Notes: a model not told the origin generated them from the sequence alone. Positions 11,117 through 19,990 are shown, counted from the stretch's first letter. The stretch is DNA of 64,000 nt from Roseomonas sp. OT10 (GCF_020991085.1 NZ_CP087719.1:3988001-4052000); one strand, 5' to 3'. Made by a program: numbers and translations.

Positions 11117-11604
11117 GCCTCCCCCGCATCAACAAGGGTGATGGGTGGCTTGGCTCCCGGCGCGATGATGGAGAGCCGGGCGGCCAGGACCCGATGCAGC
11201 TTGCCTACGTCTGCCGAAGTGACGCCTCCTGACCTGTAGGCAGCGATCACCCGACCGGACGCGGACTTGATATCCTCCACGGTTTCCAGGGGGCCAAGGA
11301 TGAGATCGGGTTCCGGCTCCGGGCACCAGTCCTTGGCCGGGAAGATGCGCTCCAAGAGCAAGCGCAGGGTCGCGGCGTCCCGGTCGAGACACATGCCGTA
11401 GGCGATGGCGAGAAGCCCCTCTCCATTCGTCAGAGCGAAGTCTTCCGCCATCCGGTTCAAGCGACTCCGGGCGCCCTTGGGCCTCCCGCCAGGGTTGCCG
11501 GAATGACCCGGCAGGAATCGTCCATCGGGCTTCCGTCCGGGCACGCCTTCGGCCTGTTCCCCTGTATTCAACAGGGGATTCGCGGGCTTGGAGGTCTTCG
11601 CCAT
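11113..11604 (-). CDS. DUF5681-family phage-associated protein
   Basis: The 163-residue product carries the DUF5681 N-terminal signature FLPGHSGNPGGRPKGARSRL (residues about 29-48), common in proteins of prophages and mobile islands in alphaproteobacteria, followed by DRDAATLRLLLERIFPAKDW and a conserved helical C-terminus. A DNA-packaging or DNA-binding role has been supposed for such genes but is not established. It heads three overlapping ORFs read leftward and lies directly after the 66-residue ORF at 11608. Confidence 0.75.
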   Translation of the reverse strand: MAKTSKPANPLLNTGEQAEGVPGRKPDGRFLPGHSGNPGGRPKGARSRLNRMAEDFALTNGEGLLAIAYGMCLDRDAATLRLLLERIFPAKDWCPEPEPDLILGPLETVEDIKSASGRVIAAYRSGGVTSADVGKLHRVLAARLSIIAPGAKPPITLVDAGEA

Positions 11605-11607
11605 GGA

Positions 11608-11808
11608 TCAGTCCTCCCAGTCCCGATCCCCGGCCTTCGGGTAGGACGGGGTACAGCCGACCGCGCGGCGGGCCGACTCCCCGGCGTGATCCGCCGCTTT
11701 CTTCAGGGCCTCGGGGCTGGTGTCGGTCTTGGCCTGTTCCGCCAAGCCTTCGGCCTTCGCGAGCTTCGCGAGCCGGTTCATGGTCCCGAAGCGGGTCATA
11801 AAGGTCAT
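11608..11808 (-). CDS. Small hypothetical protein
   Basis: Sixty-six residues beginning MTFMTRFGTMNRLAKLAKAE, rich in Ala, Lys and Glu and probably helical. The ATG at 11808 is preceded by AAGGAGGAC seven bases upstream, an excellent ribosome binding site, so I prefer it to the upstream ATG at 11832. No family recognised. It sits between the tape-measure remnant and the DUF5681 gene and is probably part of the same phage operon. Confidence 0.55.
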   Translation of the reverse strand: MTFMTRFGTMNRLAKLAKAEGLAEQAKTDTSPEALKKAADHAGESARRAVGCTPSYPKAGDRDWED

Positions 11809-11886
11809 GCTGTCCTCCTTGTGCTGCCGCATTTTGCGGGACCTGAGGACGGGCTGAGGCTGGGCTGAGGCCGCGCGGTGTCAGCC

Positions 11887-13793
11887 TTACCCCACTGAAA
11901 TTGGGTTCAACTGGCCGCCCGTCCGCATCTGATCCGCGATGATCTGATTCATTTTGGCTTCCAGGGCACGGACAACTTCCGCACCGATGCGCTGGCTGTC
12001 AGCGGCGTTCGTAGGGCTGCCGCCGCCCAAACCCTGGTTGCCGCCACCGCCGCCCGCGTTCACGGTGACGTTGAAGTTATTCGTGAGGTTCGGCGCGCTT
12101 ACGATGGCGGACGGAGCAACGGGCGGCGCGGAGAGCGCAACGGGAATGCGGTTGCCATCCGGCAGGGGCACGAAGGCTTCCGGCATGCGCCCCTCCCCGA
12201 AGAGCGCAAGCTGTGGCGAGCGGGCGATGCCGCCGCTGGCATACTGCCGCAGCGGTACAGGACCCTTCGGCGTCATGATCCCGCCGTTGGCGAAGCCGAA
12301 GAGGCCGCTAAAGGCCCCGATCAGCGATCCGACCATGGAGGCGCCGGAATCCTTGCTGGCCCCCCTGCCCAAGGACGAAATCCACGATGCGATAGGGCCG
12401 GTGACCTGAGAACGGAGAAGGTCCCTCCCGAGGTCCATCGCAACAGCGCGGGCAATGCCTTCCAGGCTTTCGCCCAGCTTGTCCCCCGCGATGGCGACGC
12501 CAAGGAAGCCATCCTCGGCCGACTCCAAGGCACCCGTCACGGTTCGTTCCCACCGTTCCCAACTCTGCATCCCATCCTGGCTGACAAAGCGGGAGAGAGG
12601 CCCCGCCGCGCGATCGGCGCGATCCTGGGCCGCTGTCACGGCGTCGAGGGCCGCAACGCGCTGGCGATACTCTTCGCTGTCTATCCCCAGGCCGATGCGG
12701 GCAAGCTCGTTTCGGGCTTCCGCAAGGCGGACGGCCCGTTCCCTCTCCTGATTGGATGCGCCGTAGAGGTCCCGCTGCGCTTCCAGGGTTTGCGTTTCCT
12801 CCCGAAGCTGGGCAGTCTGGCGAGAGAAGTCCAAGGCCCCCGCCGCATCGTTCCTCTCACGAATGAGGCGAAGCTCTTCCGACAGGCGCTCGCGAAACTC
12901 CTTTGAGTCGGGCGTTGCCACGGCGGAGGACCGGGCTGCCCGGAAAGCATCCTGAAAGGCCGCAAGGTCCGCCACGCCACCGCCCTGCCGTGCCGTAGCC
13001 CGCAGGGTGCGGGCCTCTTCCTCTAGCTGGGCACGACGCGCGGTGGTCGCAGAATCCTGGCGCTGGGTGATGGCGGCAATATCCGTCTGCAAGGCCCGGC
13101 GCGATGCAAGAACACCATCCGGCAGACTGGCCGAGGGAGCGGCGTTGTCATGAATAGCACCCGAATGCACAGGGGCGCCCGCGCGAGCGGCGGACAGGCC
13201 AGAAGCCCATTCCGGGGTCCTTCCTCCCACGGCGTTGGGGGACATGCCGTTCTGTGCCGCTGCCCGGTTCAGGCTGATTTCCCGCAGCCTCCGCGTTGTC
13301 TCTTCGTCGCTGAGGCTTGCTGCGAAGACTTCCTCCCGCATCCTGGCGGCGGTGGCGTTGTTGGCGCGGATCGTGGCCGGCGAGGCTCCCGCGAGGAAGG
13401 TGCCGGGGGGAAGGGCCGCCACCGCTCCGCGCTGAGCGTCGATCCGGCGCTGATCCTGGCGGGCAAGCTCTTCCTCGGCTGCGCGCCGTGCCCTGGCCTG
13501 GGCTGCTTCGGCGGCGGCGGTGTTGGACGGGTTGCGGGCGATGGCGCGGTCATAGGCAGCCTGTGCCGCCCGCTCCGTCACGGCGCCACGCTCCGCGATT
13601 TCGGTTTCGCTGAGGCGCTGTGCGTTCCGCCTCTCCGCGATGGCTGCGGCACCCGTCTCCGGGTTAAGGCCCTGGCGGATGGCTTCCTGCCGATCCTGTG
13701 CTGACTGAAGGGCGCCGGCTCCTTCTCTGGCTGCGGCGGCCAGCTCCCGGAAGGCGCGGGTCTCCGTCTGAATCGCCACGATCCCGGCCACTG
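11887..13793 (-). pseudogene. Phage tail tape-measure protein, N-terminus removed by IS3 insertion
   Basis: About 635 codons remain. The long middle is Ala/Arg/Glu-rich coiled coil, as in tape-measure proteins that set tail length. The C-terminus has the lambda-like ending seen in many siphophages: GLFGFANGGIMTPKGPVPLR, then ASGGIARSPQLALFGEGRMP, then a Gly-rich TNNFNVTVNAGGGGG. The reading frame runs out into the IS3 end at 13793/13794, and no start codon with a ribosome site is left, so the gene is broken. This is a long-tailed-phage gene, unrelated in type to the podovirus-like cluster at 41-54 kb. Confidence 0.85.
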
Positions 13794-13832
13794 TGAACCG
13801 CGCCGGGTTTGGCGGAGGCTGTTTGGCGTGAG

Positions 13833-14738
13833 TCAGGCCGCCAGGGCTATGGCCTCCTGGGCGGCATAGTAGCGCGCCTCCGCCTCGGCGGGCGGGATGT
13901 TTCCGATCGGCTCGAGGAGGCGGCGGTTGTTGAACCAGTCCACCCATTCGAGGGTGGCGAACTCGACGCCCTCCAGGCTGCGCCACGGGCCGCGGCGCCG
14001 AATGACCTCGGTCTTGAACAGGCCGATGACGCTCTCGGCCAGCGCGTTGTCGTAGCTGTCGCCGACGCTGCCGACCGACGGCTCGATGCCCGCTTCCGCC
14101 AGGCGCTCGGTGTAGCGGATAGACACGTATTGGACCCCGCGATCGCTGTGATGGATCAGCCCCATGCCCTGGACAGGCCGCCGGTCATGCAGCGCCTGCT
14201 CCAGGGCATCCAGGACGAAGCCAGCATGGGAGGTGCGCGACACCCGCCAGCCGACGATCCGCCGCGCGAAGGTGTCGATGACGAAGGCGACGTAGACGAA
14301 GCCCTGCCAGGTCGCGACGTAGGTGAAGTCCGACACCCAGAGCAGGTTCGGCCGCGGCGCCAGGAACTGCCGGTTTACCCGGTCGGCCGGGCATGGCGCG
14401 CCCTTGTCGGGCACCGTCGTCCTGGTCTCCTTGCCACGCACCACGCCGCGCAGGCCCATCTGGCGCATCAGCCGCGCCACCGTGCAGCGGGCGACCGACG
14501 TCCCCTCGCGGCCGAGCTGGCGCCAGACCTTCCGCACGCCGTAGACGCCGAAGTTCTCGGCGTGGACCCGCCGCACCTCCGCCCGCAGCATGCTGTCCCG
14601 CTGCGACCTGGCCGAGCCCAGAGTGGGATCGGCGCGGCGCGCGGCATGGGCGTGGTAGGTGGACGGGGCGATCGGCAGAACCCGGCAGATCGACTCGACC
14701 CCGTACACGCCCCGATGATCGTCGATGAAGGCGATCAT
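13833..14738 (-). CDS. IS3-family transposase OrfB (DDE catalytic subunit)
   Basis: Catalytic half of the IS3 transposase, 301 residues. The N-terminal HTH_21-like part ([20 protein letters not shown]) is followed by the retroviral-integrase core with DDE residues in [22 protein letters not shown] and [12 protein letters not shown], and the terminal [18 protein letters not shown] block. Its ATG overlaps the OrfA stop by 4 bases (ATGA), so it is translated by coupling or as a frameshift fusion with OrfA. No disruption seen. Confidence 0.95.
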   Translation of the reverse strand: MIAFIDDHRGVYGVESICRVLPIAPSTYHAHAARRADPTLGSARSQRDSMLRAEVRRVHAENFGVYGVRKVWRQLGREGTSVARCTVARLMRQMGLRGVVRGKETRTTVPDKGAPCPADRVNRQFLAPRPNLLWVSDFTYVATWQGFVYVAFVIDTFARRIVGWRVSRTSHAGFVLDALEQALHDRRPVQGMGLIHHSDRGVQYVSIRYTERLAEAGIEPSVGSVGDSYDNALAESVIGLFKTEVIRRRGPWRSLEGVEFATLEWVDWFNNRRLLEPIGNIPPAEAEARYYAAQEAIALAA

Positions 14739-15067
14739 GGCTTCGACCGGCGGTCGAGCTCCGCCAGGGCAAAATACGCTGATGCCTTGCGCAGGATCTC
14801 GTTCGCCTGGCGCAGCTCGCGGTTCTCCCGCTCCAGCGCCTTGATGCGATCCCGATCCTCGCTCGTGGGCCCGGCACGCTTGCCGCGGTCACGCTCGGCC
14901 TGCCGGACCCAGCGACGCAGCGTCTCCGCCGTGCAGCCGATCTTCGCCGCGATCGAGCCAATCGCCGCCCATTGCGAGCCATGCTCCCCGGCGCCGTCCA
15001 GCACCAGCCGCACCGACCGCTCCCGAACCTCAGGCGAGTAGCTCGCCGCCGTCTTCTTCGCCGTCAT
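14735..15067 (-). CDS. IS3-family transposase OrfA (DNA-binding subunit)
   Basis: A 110-residue HTH_Tnp_1 protein that recognises the element ends. The helix-turn-helix lies around residues 30-60 ([20 protein letters not shown]) and is followed by a leucine-zipper-like coiled coil ([20 protein letters not shown]) used for multimerisation with OrfB. The start lies 24 bases inside the right inverted repeat. The 3' end overlaps orfB. Confidence 0.95.
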   Translation of the reverse strand: MTAKKTAASYSPEVRERSVRLVLDGAGEHGSQWAAIGSIAAKIGCTAETLRRWVRQAERDRGKRAGPTSEDRDRIKALERENRELRQANEILRKASAYFALAELDRRSKP

Positions 15068-15117
15068 CGCTCCATCCTCTCAACGGTTGGAGCCTCCGCC
15101 AAACCCGGCGCGGTTCA

Positions 15118-15920
15118 CTGGGAAGGAGCCTTGGATGGCGAGGTACGATTTGAGCGAGGCGGAGTGGCGGTTGATTGAGGCGTTGCTGCCGAACAAGCCC
15201 CGCGGGGTGGCCCGGGTGGACGATCGTCGGGTGATCAACGGGACTTTCTATGTGCTGCGAACAGGCTCGCCATGGCGGGACCTGCCGAGCCGCTATGGTC
15301 CCTCCACCACGATCTACAATCGCTACAACCGGTGGGCGAAGGCCGGGGTCTGGCTGCGGGTCTTTGAGGCTCTGGCGGCAACATCGCCTCAATCCCTGCA
15401 CCTGATCGACAGTTCCATCATCCGGGCCCACCAGCATGCCGCCGGTGGAAAAAAGGGGGCCCGGATCACGCCATCGGCCGTTCTCGTGGAGGACTGAGCA
15501 CCAAGATCAACGTCCTGGTGAACCAGGATGGATTGCCGCTGCGGATCGTGCTCTCGGCTGGACAAGCCTCAGACAAGGCCGCCGTGGAGGCCCTGATCGA
15601 CGGCCTGCCGCCCGCCCAAGCCCTTGTCGCTGACCGGGGCTATGACGCGCAGGCCATCCTCGATCTGGTTCGGGATCGCGGAGGCTGCGCCCATATCCCG
15701 ACCCAGCGGGACCGGAAGATACAGCGCTCCGTCGATCCGACCCTCTACCGTCAACGCAATCAGGTCGAACGCTTCTTCTGCAAGCTCAAGCACTTCAGGC
15801 GCATCGCCACCCGCTTCGACAAGCTCGCGCGCAACTTCCTCGCCGCCATTCTCCTCGCCTCAACACGTCTGTGGCTCAAATCTTATGAGTCCACGACCTG
15901 GCGGATGTGCGCCACTCTGC
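15118..15920 (+). mobile_element. IS5-family element, ends not resolved
   Basis: An IS5-family (IS427-type) transposase gene lies immediately beyond the IS3 element. I could not find its terminal inverted repeats: only 17 bases separate the IS3 end from the transposase ATG, and nothing near 15900-16000 mirrors that stretch or the sequence left of 13794. The left end is therefore probably lost or rearranged. The stated right limit is the point where the conserved protein family normally ends. Confidence 0.6.
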
Positions 15921-15979
15921 GCCAACTCTCGATTCGCTCAAGCAGCGGTGAGACAGGCATTTCCCTACGGCAAACGTGA
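15135..15979 (+). CDS. IS5-family transposase, expressed by -1 frameshift
   Basis: Starts MARYDLSEAEWRLIEALLPN after GGAAGGAG. The first frame ends at 15497, and the second frame supplies the rest; joined they give about 281 residues. DDE residues are in LHLIDSSII (first frame) and LVADRGYDAQ and RNQVERFFCKLK (second). The junction is the slippery A AAA AAG at 15449-15455; a -1 slip there yields the family-typical GGPDHAIGRSRGGLSTK. The usual family C-terminus (LASTRLWLKSYEST) is followed by some 25 extra residues, as if the original stop were lost. Confidence 0.85.
15449..15455 (+). other. Programmed -1 ribosomal frameshift site (AAAAAAG)
   Basis: The heptamer A AAA AAG sits in the zero frame of the IS5 transposase and is followed by GGGGC. 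Slipping back one base joins the 5' ORF to the 3' ORF and recreates the conserved protein. Such heptamers are the known frameshift signal of several IS5 and IS3 elements. The remaining doubt is whether it is programmed or a chance indel in a dead gene. Confidence 0.75.
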
Positions 15980-16100
15980 GCCGACAGGGAAGCGTGCCGG
16001 GTGTTGGCCAGAGCCACCACTGTAAGGCTGCCGACATCCATCGATTCGGAGCATCGCCGAGCATCGGCGTCACGTCATGGACCCAACCCATTGAAAAGGC

Positions 16101-16176
16101 TGGCGTCCCCTAGGGGATTCGAACCCCTGTTGCCGCCGTGAGAGGGCGGTGTCCTAGGCCTCTAGACGAAGGGGAC
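16101..16176 (-). tRNA. tRNA-Glu (anticodon CTC)
   Basis: Reverse-strand cloverleaf: acceptor GTCCCCT pairs with AGGGGAC, anticodon stem CCGCC/GGCGG with loop CTCTCAC (anticodon CTC), T arm GGGGTTCGAATCCCC, and an encoded CCA at 16101-16103. It marks the right side of the disturbed 10.4-16.1 kb island, but its 3' end faces the island without a visible repeat. Confidence 0.97.
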
Positions 16177-16281
16177 GTGGCCTGCGGTGGCGGGCTTCTA
16201 CCGAATGGCCCGGTGGGGATCAACCCACCGCCGCGATTTTCTGTACCGTGCCGGGCAAGGGGCTGGCCCGCGCCCTTGCCG

Positions 16282-16584
16282 TCACTCCCCCAGCCGGACC
16301 TCCCCGACGGTCCGGCCGCTGCGCGTATCCAGCAGCAGCAGCCGCTCGCCGTCCGGCCGGCCGATCCAGACGGCCACGCGACCCTCGGCGCCCCCGGCGA
16401 TTCCCAGGATGCGGCTGCCGGCGGGCTGGCCGAGCGCGGCCTGCACCGGCGGCGCATTCGCGGCCAGCGAGGCGGAGGAGGGCATGGCCCCCGACATGCG
16501 CTGGACGATCAGCACCGCCAGCGTCACGGTGCCCCCGACGATCAGCACCCCCATCACCACGACGAGCACCTTGAGCGCGCGCAA
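16282..16584 (-). CDS. DUF6476-family small membrane protein
   Basis: With a TTG start at 16584 the product begins (M)RALKVLVVVMGVLIVGG, a single membrane-spanning segment, followed by a periplasmic-type domain ending LLLLDTRSGRTVGEVRLGE, about 100 residues. This matches the DUF6476 family of alphaproteobacteria; function unknown. A GTG at 16617 would add 11 residues. It is divergent from rluD, and the two coding regions overlap at their 5' ends if both TTG starts are right. Confidence 0.7.
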   Translation of the reverse strand: MRALKVLVVVMGVLIVGGTVTLAVLIVQRMSGAMPSSASLAANAPPVQAALGQPAGSRILGIAGGAEGRVAVWIGRPDGERLLLLDTRSGRTVGEVRLGE

Positions 16585-17572
16585 TCCCGACCCCGATTCC
16601 CTGGAGATCCTCGCCACGCCCGAACAGGCTGGCGGCAGGCTCGACCGCCTGCTGGCGACGGCGTCAGGGTCACTCTCGCGCTCGCGTGTCAAGGCGCTGA
16701 TCGAGGCCGGCCAGCTCCGCCGCGACGGGCAGCCGGTGACGGAACCCGCCGAGGCGGTGCGCGCCGGCAGCCGCTACGTGCTGACCATCCCGCCGCCGGA
16801 GCCGGCGACGCCGCAGGCGCAGGACATCCCGCTGACGATCCTGTTCGAGGATGCGGACCTGATCGTGCTGGACAAGCCGGCGGGGCTGGTCGTCCACCCG
16901 GCGCCCGGGAACCTCGACGGCACGCTGGTCAACGCGCTGCTGGCGCATGCGGGCGACGACCTGCCGGGAATCGGGGGGGAGAAGCGGCCGGGGATCGTCC
17001 ATCGCCTGGACAAGGACACCAGCGGGGTGATGGTCGTCGCCAAGTCCCAGGTGGCGCACCAGGCGCTGTCGGAAGCCTTCGCGACCCGTGACCTGGACCG
17101 GGAGTACTTGGCCCTGGCCTGGGGCCTCCCGTCGCCGGCGAAGGGAGAGGTCGAGGCGGCGATCGGCCGCCATGCCCTCGACCGCAAGCGCATGGCGGTG
17201 GTCGGGCGGCAGGGCGCCCGCGCGGGCAAGGCGGCGCTGACCCGCTATGCCACGGAGCGGGCCTGGGGAACGGCCTGCTCCCTCCTGCGCTGCCGGCTGG
17301 CCACGGGGCGGACGCACCAGATCCGGGTCCACCTGTCCCATATCGGCCATCCGCTGGTGGGCGACCCGGTCTACCTCCGCCGCACCCCCGCCGCGGCACG
17401 CCTGCTGCCGGCCGAGGCGCGCGACACCCTGCTCGCCTTCCCGCGCCAGGCCCTGCATGCCGCCACGCTGGGCTTCCGCCATCCGGTGACCGGGGCGCCC
17501 ATGGCCTTCTCCTCGCCGCTTCCGGAGGACATGGCCAAACTCTTGATGTTGCTGGATACGACCGTGATGTAA
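16571..17572 (+). CDS. rluD: 23S rRNA pseudouridine synthase, RluD family
   Basis: Converts uridines of 23S rRNA helix 69 (RluD-type sites) to pseudouridine. An S4 RNA-binding domain comes first (GGRLDRLLATASGSLSRSRV), then the catalytic domain with HRLDKDTSGVMVVAK, whose Asp is the nucleophile, then RTHQIRVHLSHIGHPLVGD. About 333 residues from the TTG at 16571, a normal family length; no ATG lies close to the first conserved residues, so the start is uncertain. Followed by a hairpin terminator at 17574. Confidence 0.93.
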   Translation: MSARNPDPDSLEILATPEQAGGRLDRLLATASGSLSRSRVKALIEAGQLRRDGQPVTEPAEAVRAGSRYVLTIPPPEPATPQAQDIPLTILFEDADLIVLDKPAGLVVHPAPGNLDGTLVNALLAHAGDDLPGIGGEKRPGIVHRLDKDTSGVMVVAKSQVAHQALSEAFATRDLDREYLALAWGLPSPAKGEVEAAIGRHALDRKRMAVVGRQGARAGKAALTRYATERAWGTACSLLRCRLATGRTHQIRVHLSHIGHPLVGDPVYLRRTPAAARLLPAEARDTLLAFPRQALHAATLGFRHPVTGAPMAFSSPLPEDMAKLLMLLDTTVM

Positions 17573-17573
17573 C

Positions 17574-17595
17574 CCGACTGTGACGGTCGGTTTTT
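17574..17595 (+). terminator. Rho-independent terminator after rluD
   Basis: CCGAC (17574-17578) and GTCGG (17586-17590) form a 5-bp stem with a 7-base loop, directly followed by TTTTT. It begins one base after the rluD stop codon. Confidence 0.7.
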
Positions 17596-17596
17596 C

Positions 17597-17625
17597 TTGC
17601 ATTTTTTTCGCAGTGCGGCTAAAAC
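17597..17625 (+). promoter_or_regulatory. Predicted sigma-70-type promoter of rpoH
   Basis: TTGCAT (17597-17602) and TAAAAC (17620-17625) are spaced by 17 bases and overlap an AT-rich island in GC-rich DNA. The coding start of rpoH is 178 bases downstream, leaving a long 5' leader in which RNA structure could control translation, as is known for rpoH in other proteobacteria. Confidence 0.45.
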
Positions 17626-17802
17626 CCGACTCAGCCGCCGCAGCCGAGTGCCGCTCAGAGGCGTTGATGCAGCAAGCCGTCCCGACGTGACCGGGGCGTC
17701 AGCAGCAGCGCAGGGCTCAGCCGCGGAAGGGTTTTCCAGGGACACCGGTCCCGGGCCCGCCGTCACGGGGGAACCAGGCCGGCACAGGAGGCAAGACCAC
17801 CC

Positions 17803-18687
17803 ATGGCTTCCAGTTCCATGATTCCGATCGCCCCCGAGGGCAACCTCTCCCGCTACCTGCAGGAGATCCGCAAGTTCCCCATGCTCTCCCCCGAGGAGGA
17901 GCTGTCCCTGTCCAAGCGCTGGAAGGATAATGGGGACGAAAAGGCCGCGCACAAGCTCGTCACCTCGCATCTGCGACTCGTGGCCAAGATCGCCATGGGC
18001 TATCGCGGCTACGGCCTGCCGGTCGGCGAGCTGATCAGCGAGGGCAATGTCGGCATGATGCAGGCGGTGAAGCGGTTCGACCCGGACCGCGGCTTCCGCC
18101 TCGCCACCTACGCCATGTGGTGGATCCGCGCCGCCATCCAGGAATACATCCTGCACTCCTGGTCGCTGGTGAAGATGGGCACCACCGCCGCGCAGAAGAA
18201 GCTGTTCTTCAACCTGCGCCGGCTGAAGGCCCAGATGTCCGCGCTCGAGGAGGGCGACCTCCAGTCCGAGCAGGTCGAGAAGATCGCCCGCGTGCTCCAG
18301 GTGCCGGAGCAGGACGTGGTGTCGATGAACCGGCGCCTCGCCTCGCCCGACCACAGCCTGAACGCCCCCGTCCGCGCCGACAGCGAGGGCGAGTGGCAGG
18401 ACTGGCTGGTCGACGAGGACGAGAGCCAGGAGAGCGCGCTGGCCGAGCGGGAGGACATGTCCAACCGCCGCCACCTGCTCGACACCGCGCTGAAGACGCT
18501 GAACGAGCGCGAGCGGCACATCCTGATCGAGCGCCGCCTCAAGGACGAGCCGACCACGCTGGAGGAGCTGTCGCAGCAGTACAACATCTCGCGGGAGCGG
18601 GTCCGCCAGATCGAGGTCCGTGCCTTCGAGAAGCTGCAGAAGTCGATGAAGAACCAGATCGTCGAGCGCCGCCTCCAGGTGGCTTGA
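17803..18687 (+). CDS. rpoH: RNA polymerase sigma factor RpoH (sigma-32)
   Basis: Heat-shock sigma factor, 294 residues. Region 1.2/2 runs from PEGNLSRYLQEIRKFPMLSP through FDPDRGFRLATYAMWWIRAA (region 2.4), the RpoH box QKKLFFNLRR follows at about residue 128, and region 4 has the helix-turn-helix ELSQQYNISRERVRQIEVRA. The ATG at 17803 gives the normal family length; an internal ATG at codon 6 is less likely. Single-gene unit with its own promoter region and a strong terminator at 18708. Confidence 0.97.
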   Translation: MASSSMIPIAPEGNLSRYLQEIRKFPMLSPEEELSLSKRWKDNGDEKAAHKLVTSHLRLVAKIAMGYRGYGLPVGELISEGNVGMMQAVKRFDPDRGFRLATYAMWWIRAAIQEYILHSWSLVKMGTTAAQKKLFFNLRRLKAQMSALEEGDLQSEQVEKIARVLQVPEQDVVSMNRRLASPDHSLNAPVRADSEGEWQDWLVDEDESQESALAEREDMSNRRHLLDTALKTLNERERHILIERRLKDEPTTLEELSQQYNISRERVRQIEVRAFEKLQKSMKNQIVERRLQVA

Positions 18688-18707
18688 CGGTCCGGGCTCC
18701 CGGGACG

Positions 18708-18736
18708 GGGCGGCGGGGCGACCCGCCGCCCTTTTT
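18708..18736 (+). terminator. Strong rho-independent terminator after rpoH
   Basis: Perfect 10-bp stem GGGCGGCGGG/CCCGCCGCCC with a GCGA tetraloop (18718-18721) and five Ts at 18732-18736, starting 21 bases after the rpoH stop. Confidence 0.92.
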
Positions 18737-18760
18737 CTGTCCGCGCTCCGCAAGCCCTGC

Positions 18761-19990
18761 CTAGGCCGGGACCTCGTCGCGCGGCCGCCACAGGATCAGC
18801 GCCAGCGCCGCCAGGCTGACCAGCACGCCCGCCAGGAACATCGCCCGGTAGCCGGAGGCGGCGATCAGCAGCCCGGCCAGCGGCCCGGTCAGCCCGACCG
18901 AGACGTCGAAGCTGGCCATGAAGCCCCCCACCGCCACGCCGCGGCTCTCCGGCGGCACGCGCCGTATCGCCTCCACCCCCATGGCCGGGAACATCAGGGA
19001 GGACCCCAGCCCCGTCACCGCCGCCCCGGCCAGGGCCATCCAGGGTGCCGTCGCCAGCCACAGCAGCCCCTGCCCCAGCATCACCACCAGGCAGCACACC
19101 GCCCCCACCGAACGGCCGCCAAGCCGGTCCGGCAGGTGCGCCAGGAACAGCCGGACCAGGATAAAGCCGGCGGCGAAGGCCGTCAGCGCCAGCCCCGCCC
19201 CAGCCCAGCCCTCGGCGGCGTAGTGCAGGGTGATGAAGCCCGACAGCATGGCGAATGGCATGCTGGCGAGGGCCAGGGCGCCGCCGGGCCGGGCGATCAG
19301 GCCCAGCACCCGGCGCATCGGGACGCGCGGGCCATCATGGCGCGGCCGCGCCGGCGGTGCCGGCAGCAGGGCGGCCAGGGCCATGGCCAGCAGGGGCAGC
19401 AGCAGCGTCGCCCAGCCCACCGCGGCGAAGCCGAAGCGCTCCAGCAGCCAGAGCCCGGCCGGGGCGCCGAGCCCCAGGGCGCTGAACATGGCGATGCCCT
19501 GCCAAGCCATGACCATACCGGTGCGGGCGGCCCCCAGCCGGGCGATGCCCCAACTCATGGTGCCGGTCAGGAACAGGCTCTCGCCCAGGCCCAGCAACAG
19601 GCGTCCGGCCAGCAGCAGCGCCAACTGGGCCCCCGCCGCGTCCGGCAGGGTGGAGAGGAGATAGGCGCCGCCGGCCAGGGCCAGCAGCGGCGCCCCCGTC
19701 AGCACCGCCAGGGGCGGCCCGCGCCGGTCGACCAGCGCGCCGGCATGCGGCCGCGTCACCACCGCCGCCAGGGATTGCAGCCCGATCACCAGTCCGACCA
19801 CGAAGGGGCCGAAGCCCAGCGTCTCATGCAGATGGACCGGCAGCACCGGCAGGGGCAGCCCGACGCAGAGCATCGCGCTGAACACCATGGCGACGATGGG
19901 CAGCAGACACGCGAAGGCGTTCGGCACGGCTGCGGCGGGTGGGGATGGATTCACGACAGGCGTCCCGGCTGGGCCACGGAACCGGGACAC
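18761..19990 (-). CDS. MFS transporter, YhhS/arabinose-efflux-like
   Basis: Major facilitator of 409 residues with 12 hydrophobic segments. The loop 2-3 motif appears as RPHAGALVDRRGPPLAV, and GRLLLGLGESLFLTGTMSWG in helix 4 is typical of the YhhS/YfcJ efflux-like branch. The substrate cannot be told from sequence. GTG start at 19990 preceded by AGGGA; a GTG about 12 codons later is possible. Convergent with rpoH across the terminator. Confidence 0.85.
   Translation of the reverse strand: MSRFRGPAGTPVVNPSPPAAAVPNAFACLLPIVAMVFSAMLCVGLPLPVLPVHLHETLGFGPFVVGLVIGLQSLAAVVTRPHAGALVDRRGPPLAVLTGAPLLALAGGAYLLSTLPDAAGAQLALLLAGRLLLGLGESLFLTGTMSWGIARLGAARTGMVMAWQGIAMFSALGLGAPAGLWLLERFGFAAVGWATLLLPLLAMALAALLPAPPARPRHDGPRVPMRRVLGLIARPGGALALASMPFAMLSGFITLHYAAEGWAGAGLALTAFAAGFILVRLFLAHLPDRLGGRSVGAVCCLVVMLGQGLLWLATAPWMALAGAAVTGLGSSLMFPAMGVEAIRRVPPESRGVAVGGFMASFDVSVGLTGPLAGLLIAASGYRAMFLAGVLVSLAALALILWRPRDEVPA

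Larger units (their letters stand above)
13794..15117 (-). mobile_element. Complete IS3-family insertion sequence
   Basis: A 1324-bp element bounded by perfect 27-bp inverted repeats: 13794-13820 begins TGAACCGCGCCGGG and 15091-15117 is its exact reverse complement. It is flanked by a 3-bp direct duplication, CTG (13791-13793 and 15118-15120), so this is a clean transposition. It encodes OrfA and OrfB on the minus strand with all catalytic residues intact and is probably still mobile. It has inserted in or beside the tape-measure gene. Confidence 0.95.

Noticed and set aside
10359-16176. Integrative element bounded by tRNA-Arg and tRNA-Glu attachment duplications
   Set aside because: I looked for a second copy of the 3' end of either tRNA inside the region and found none, and there is no integrase gene. 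The island is real, but its ends cannot be defined.
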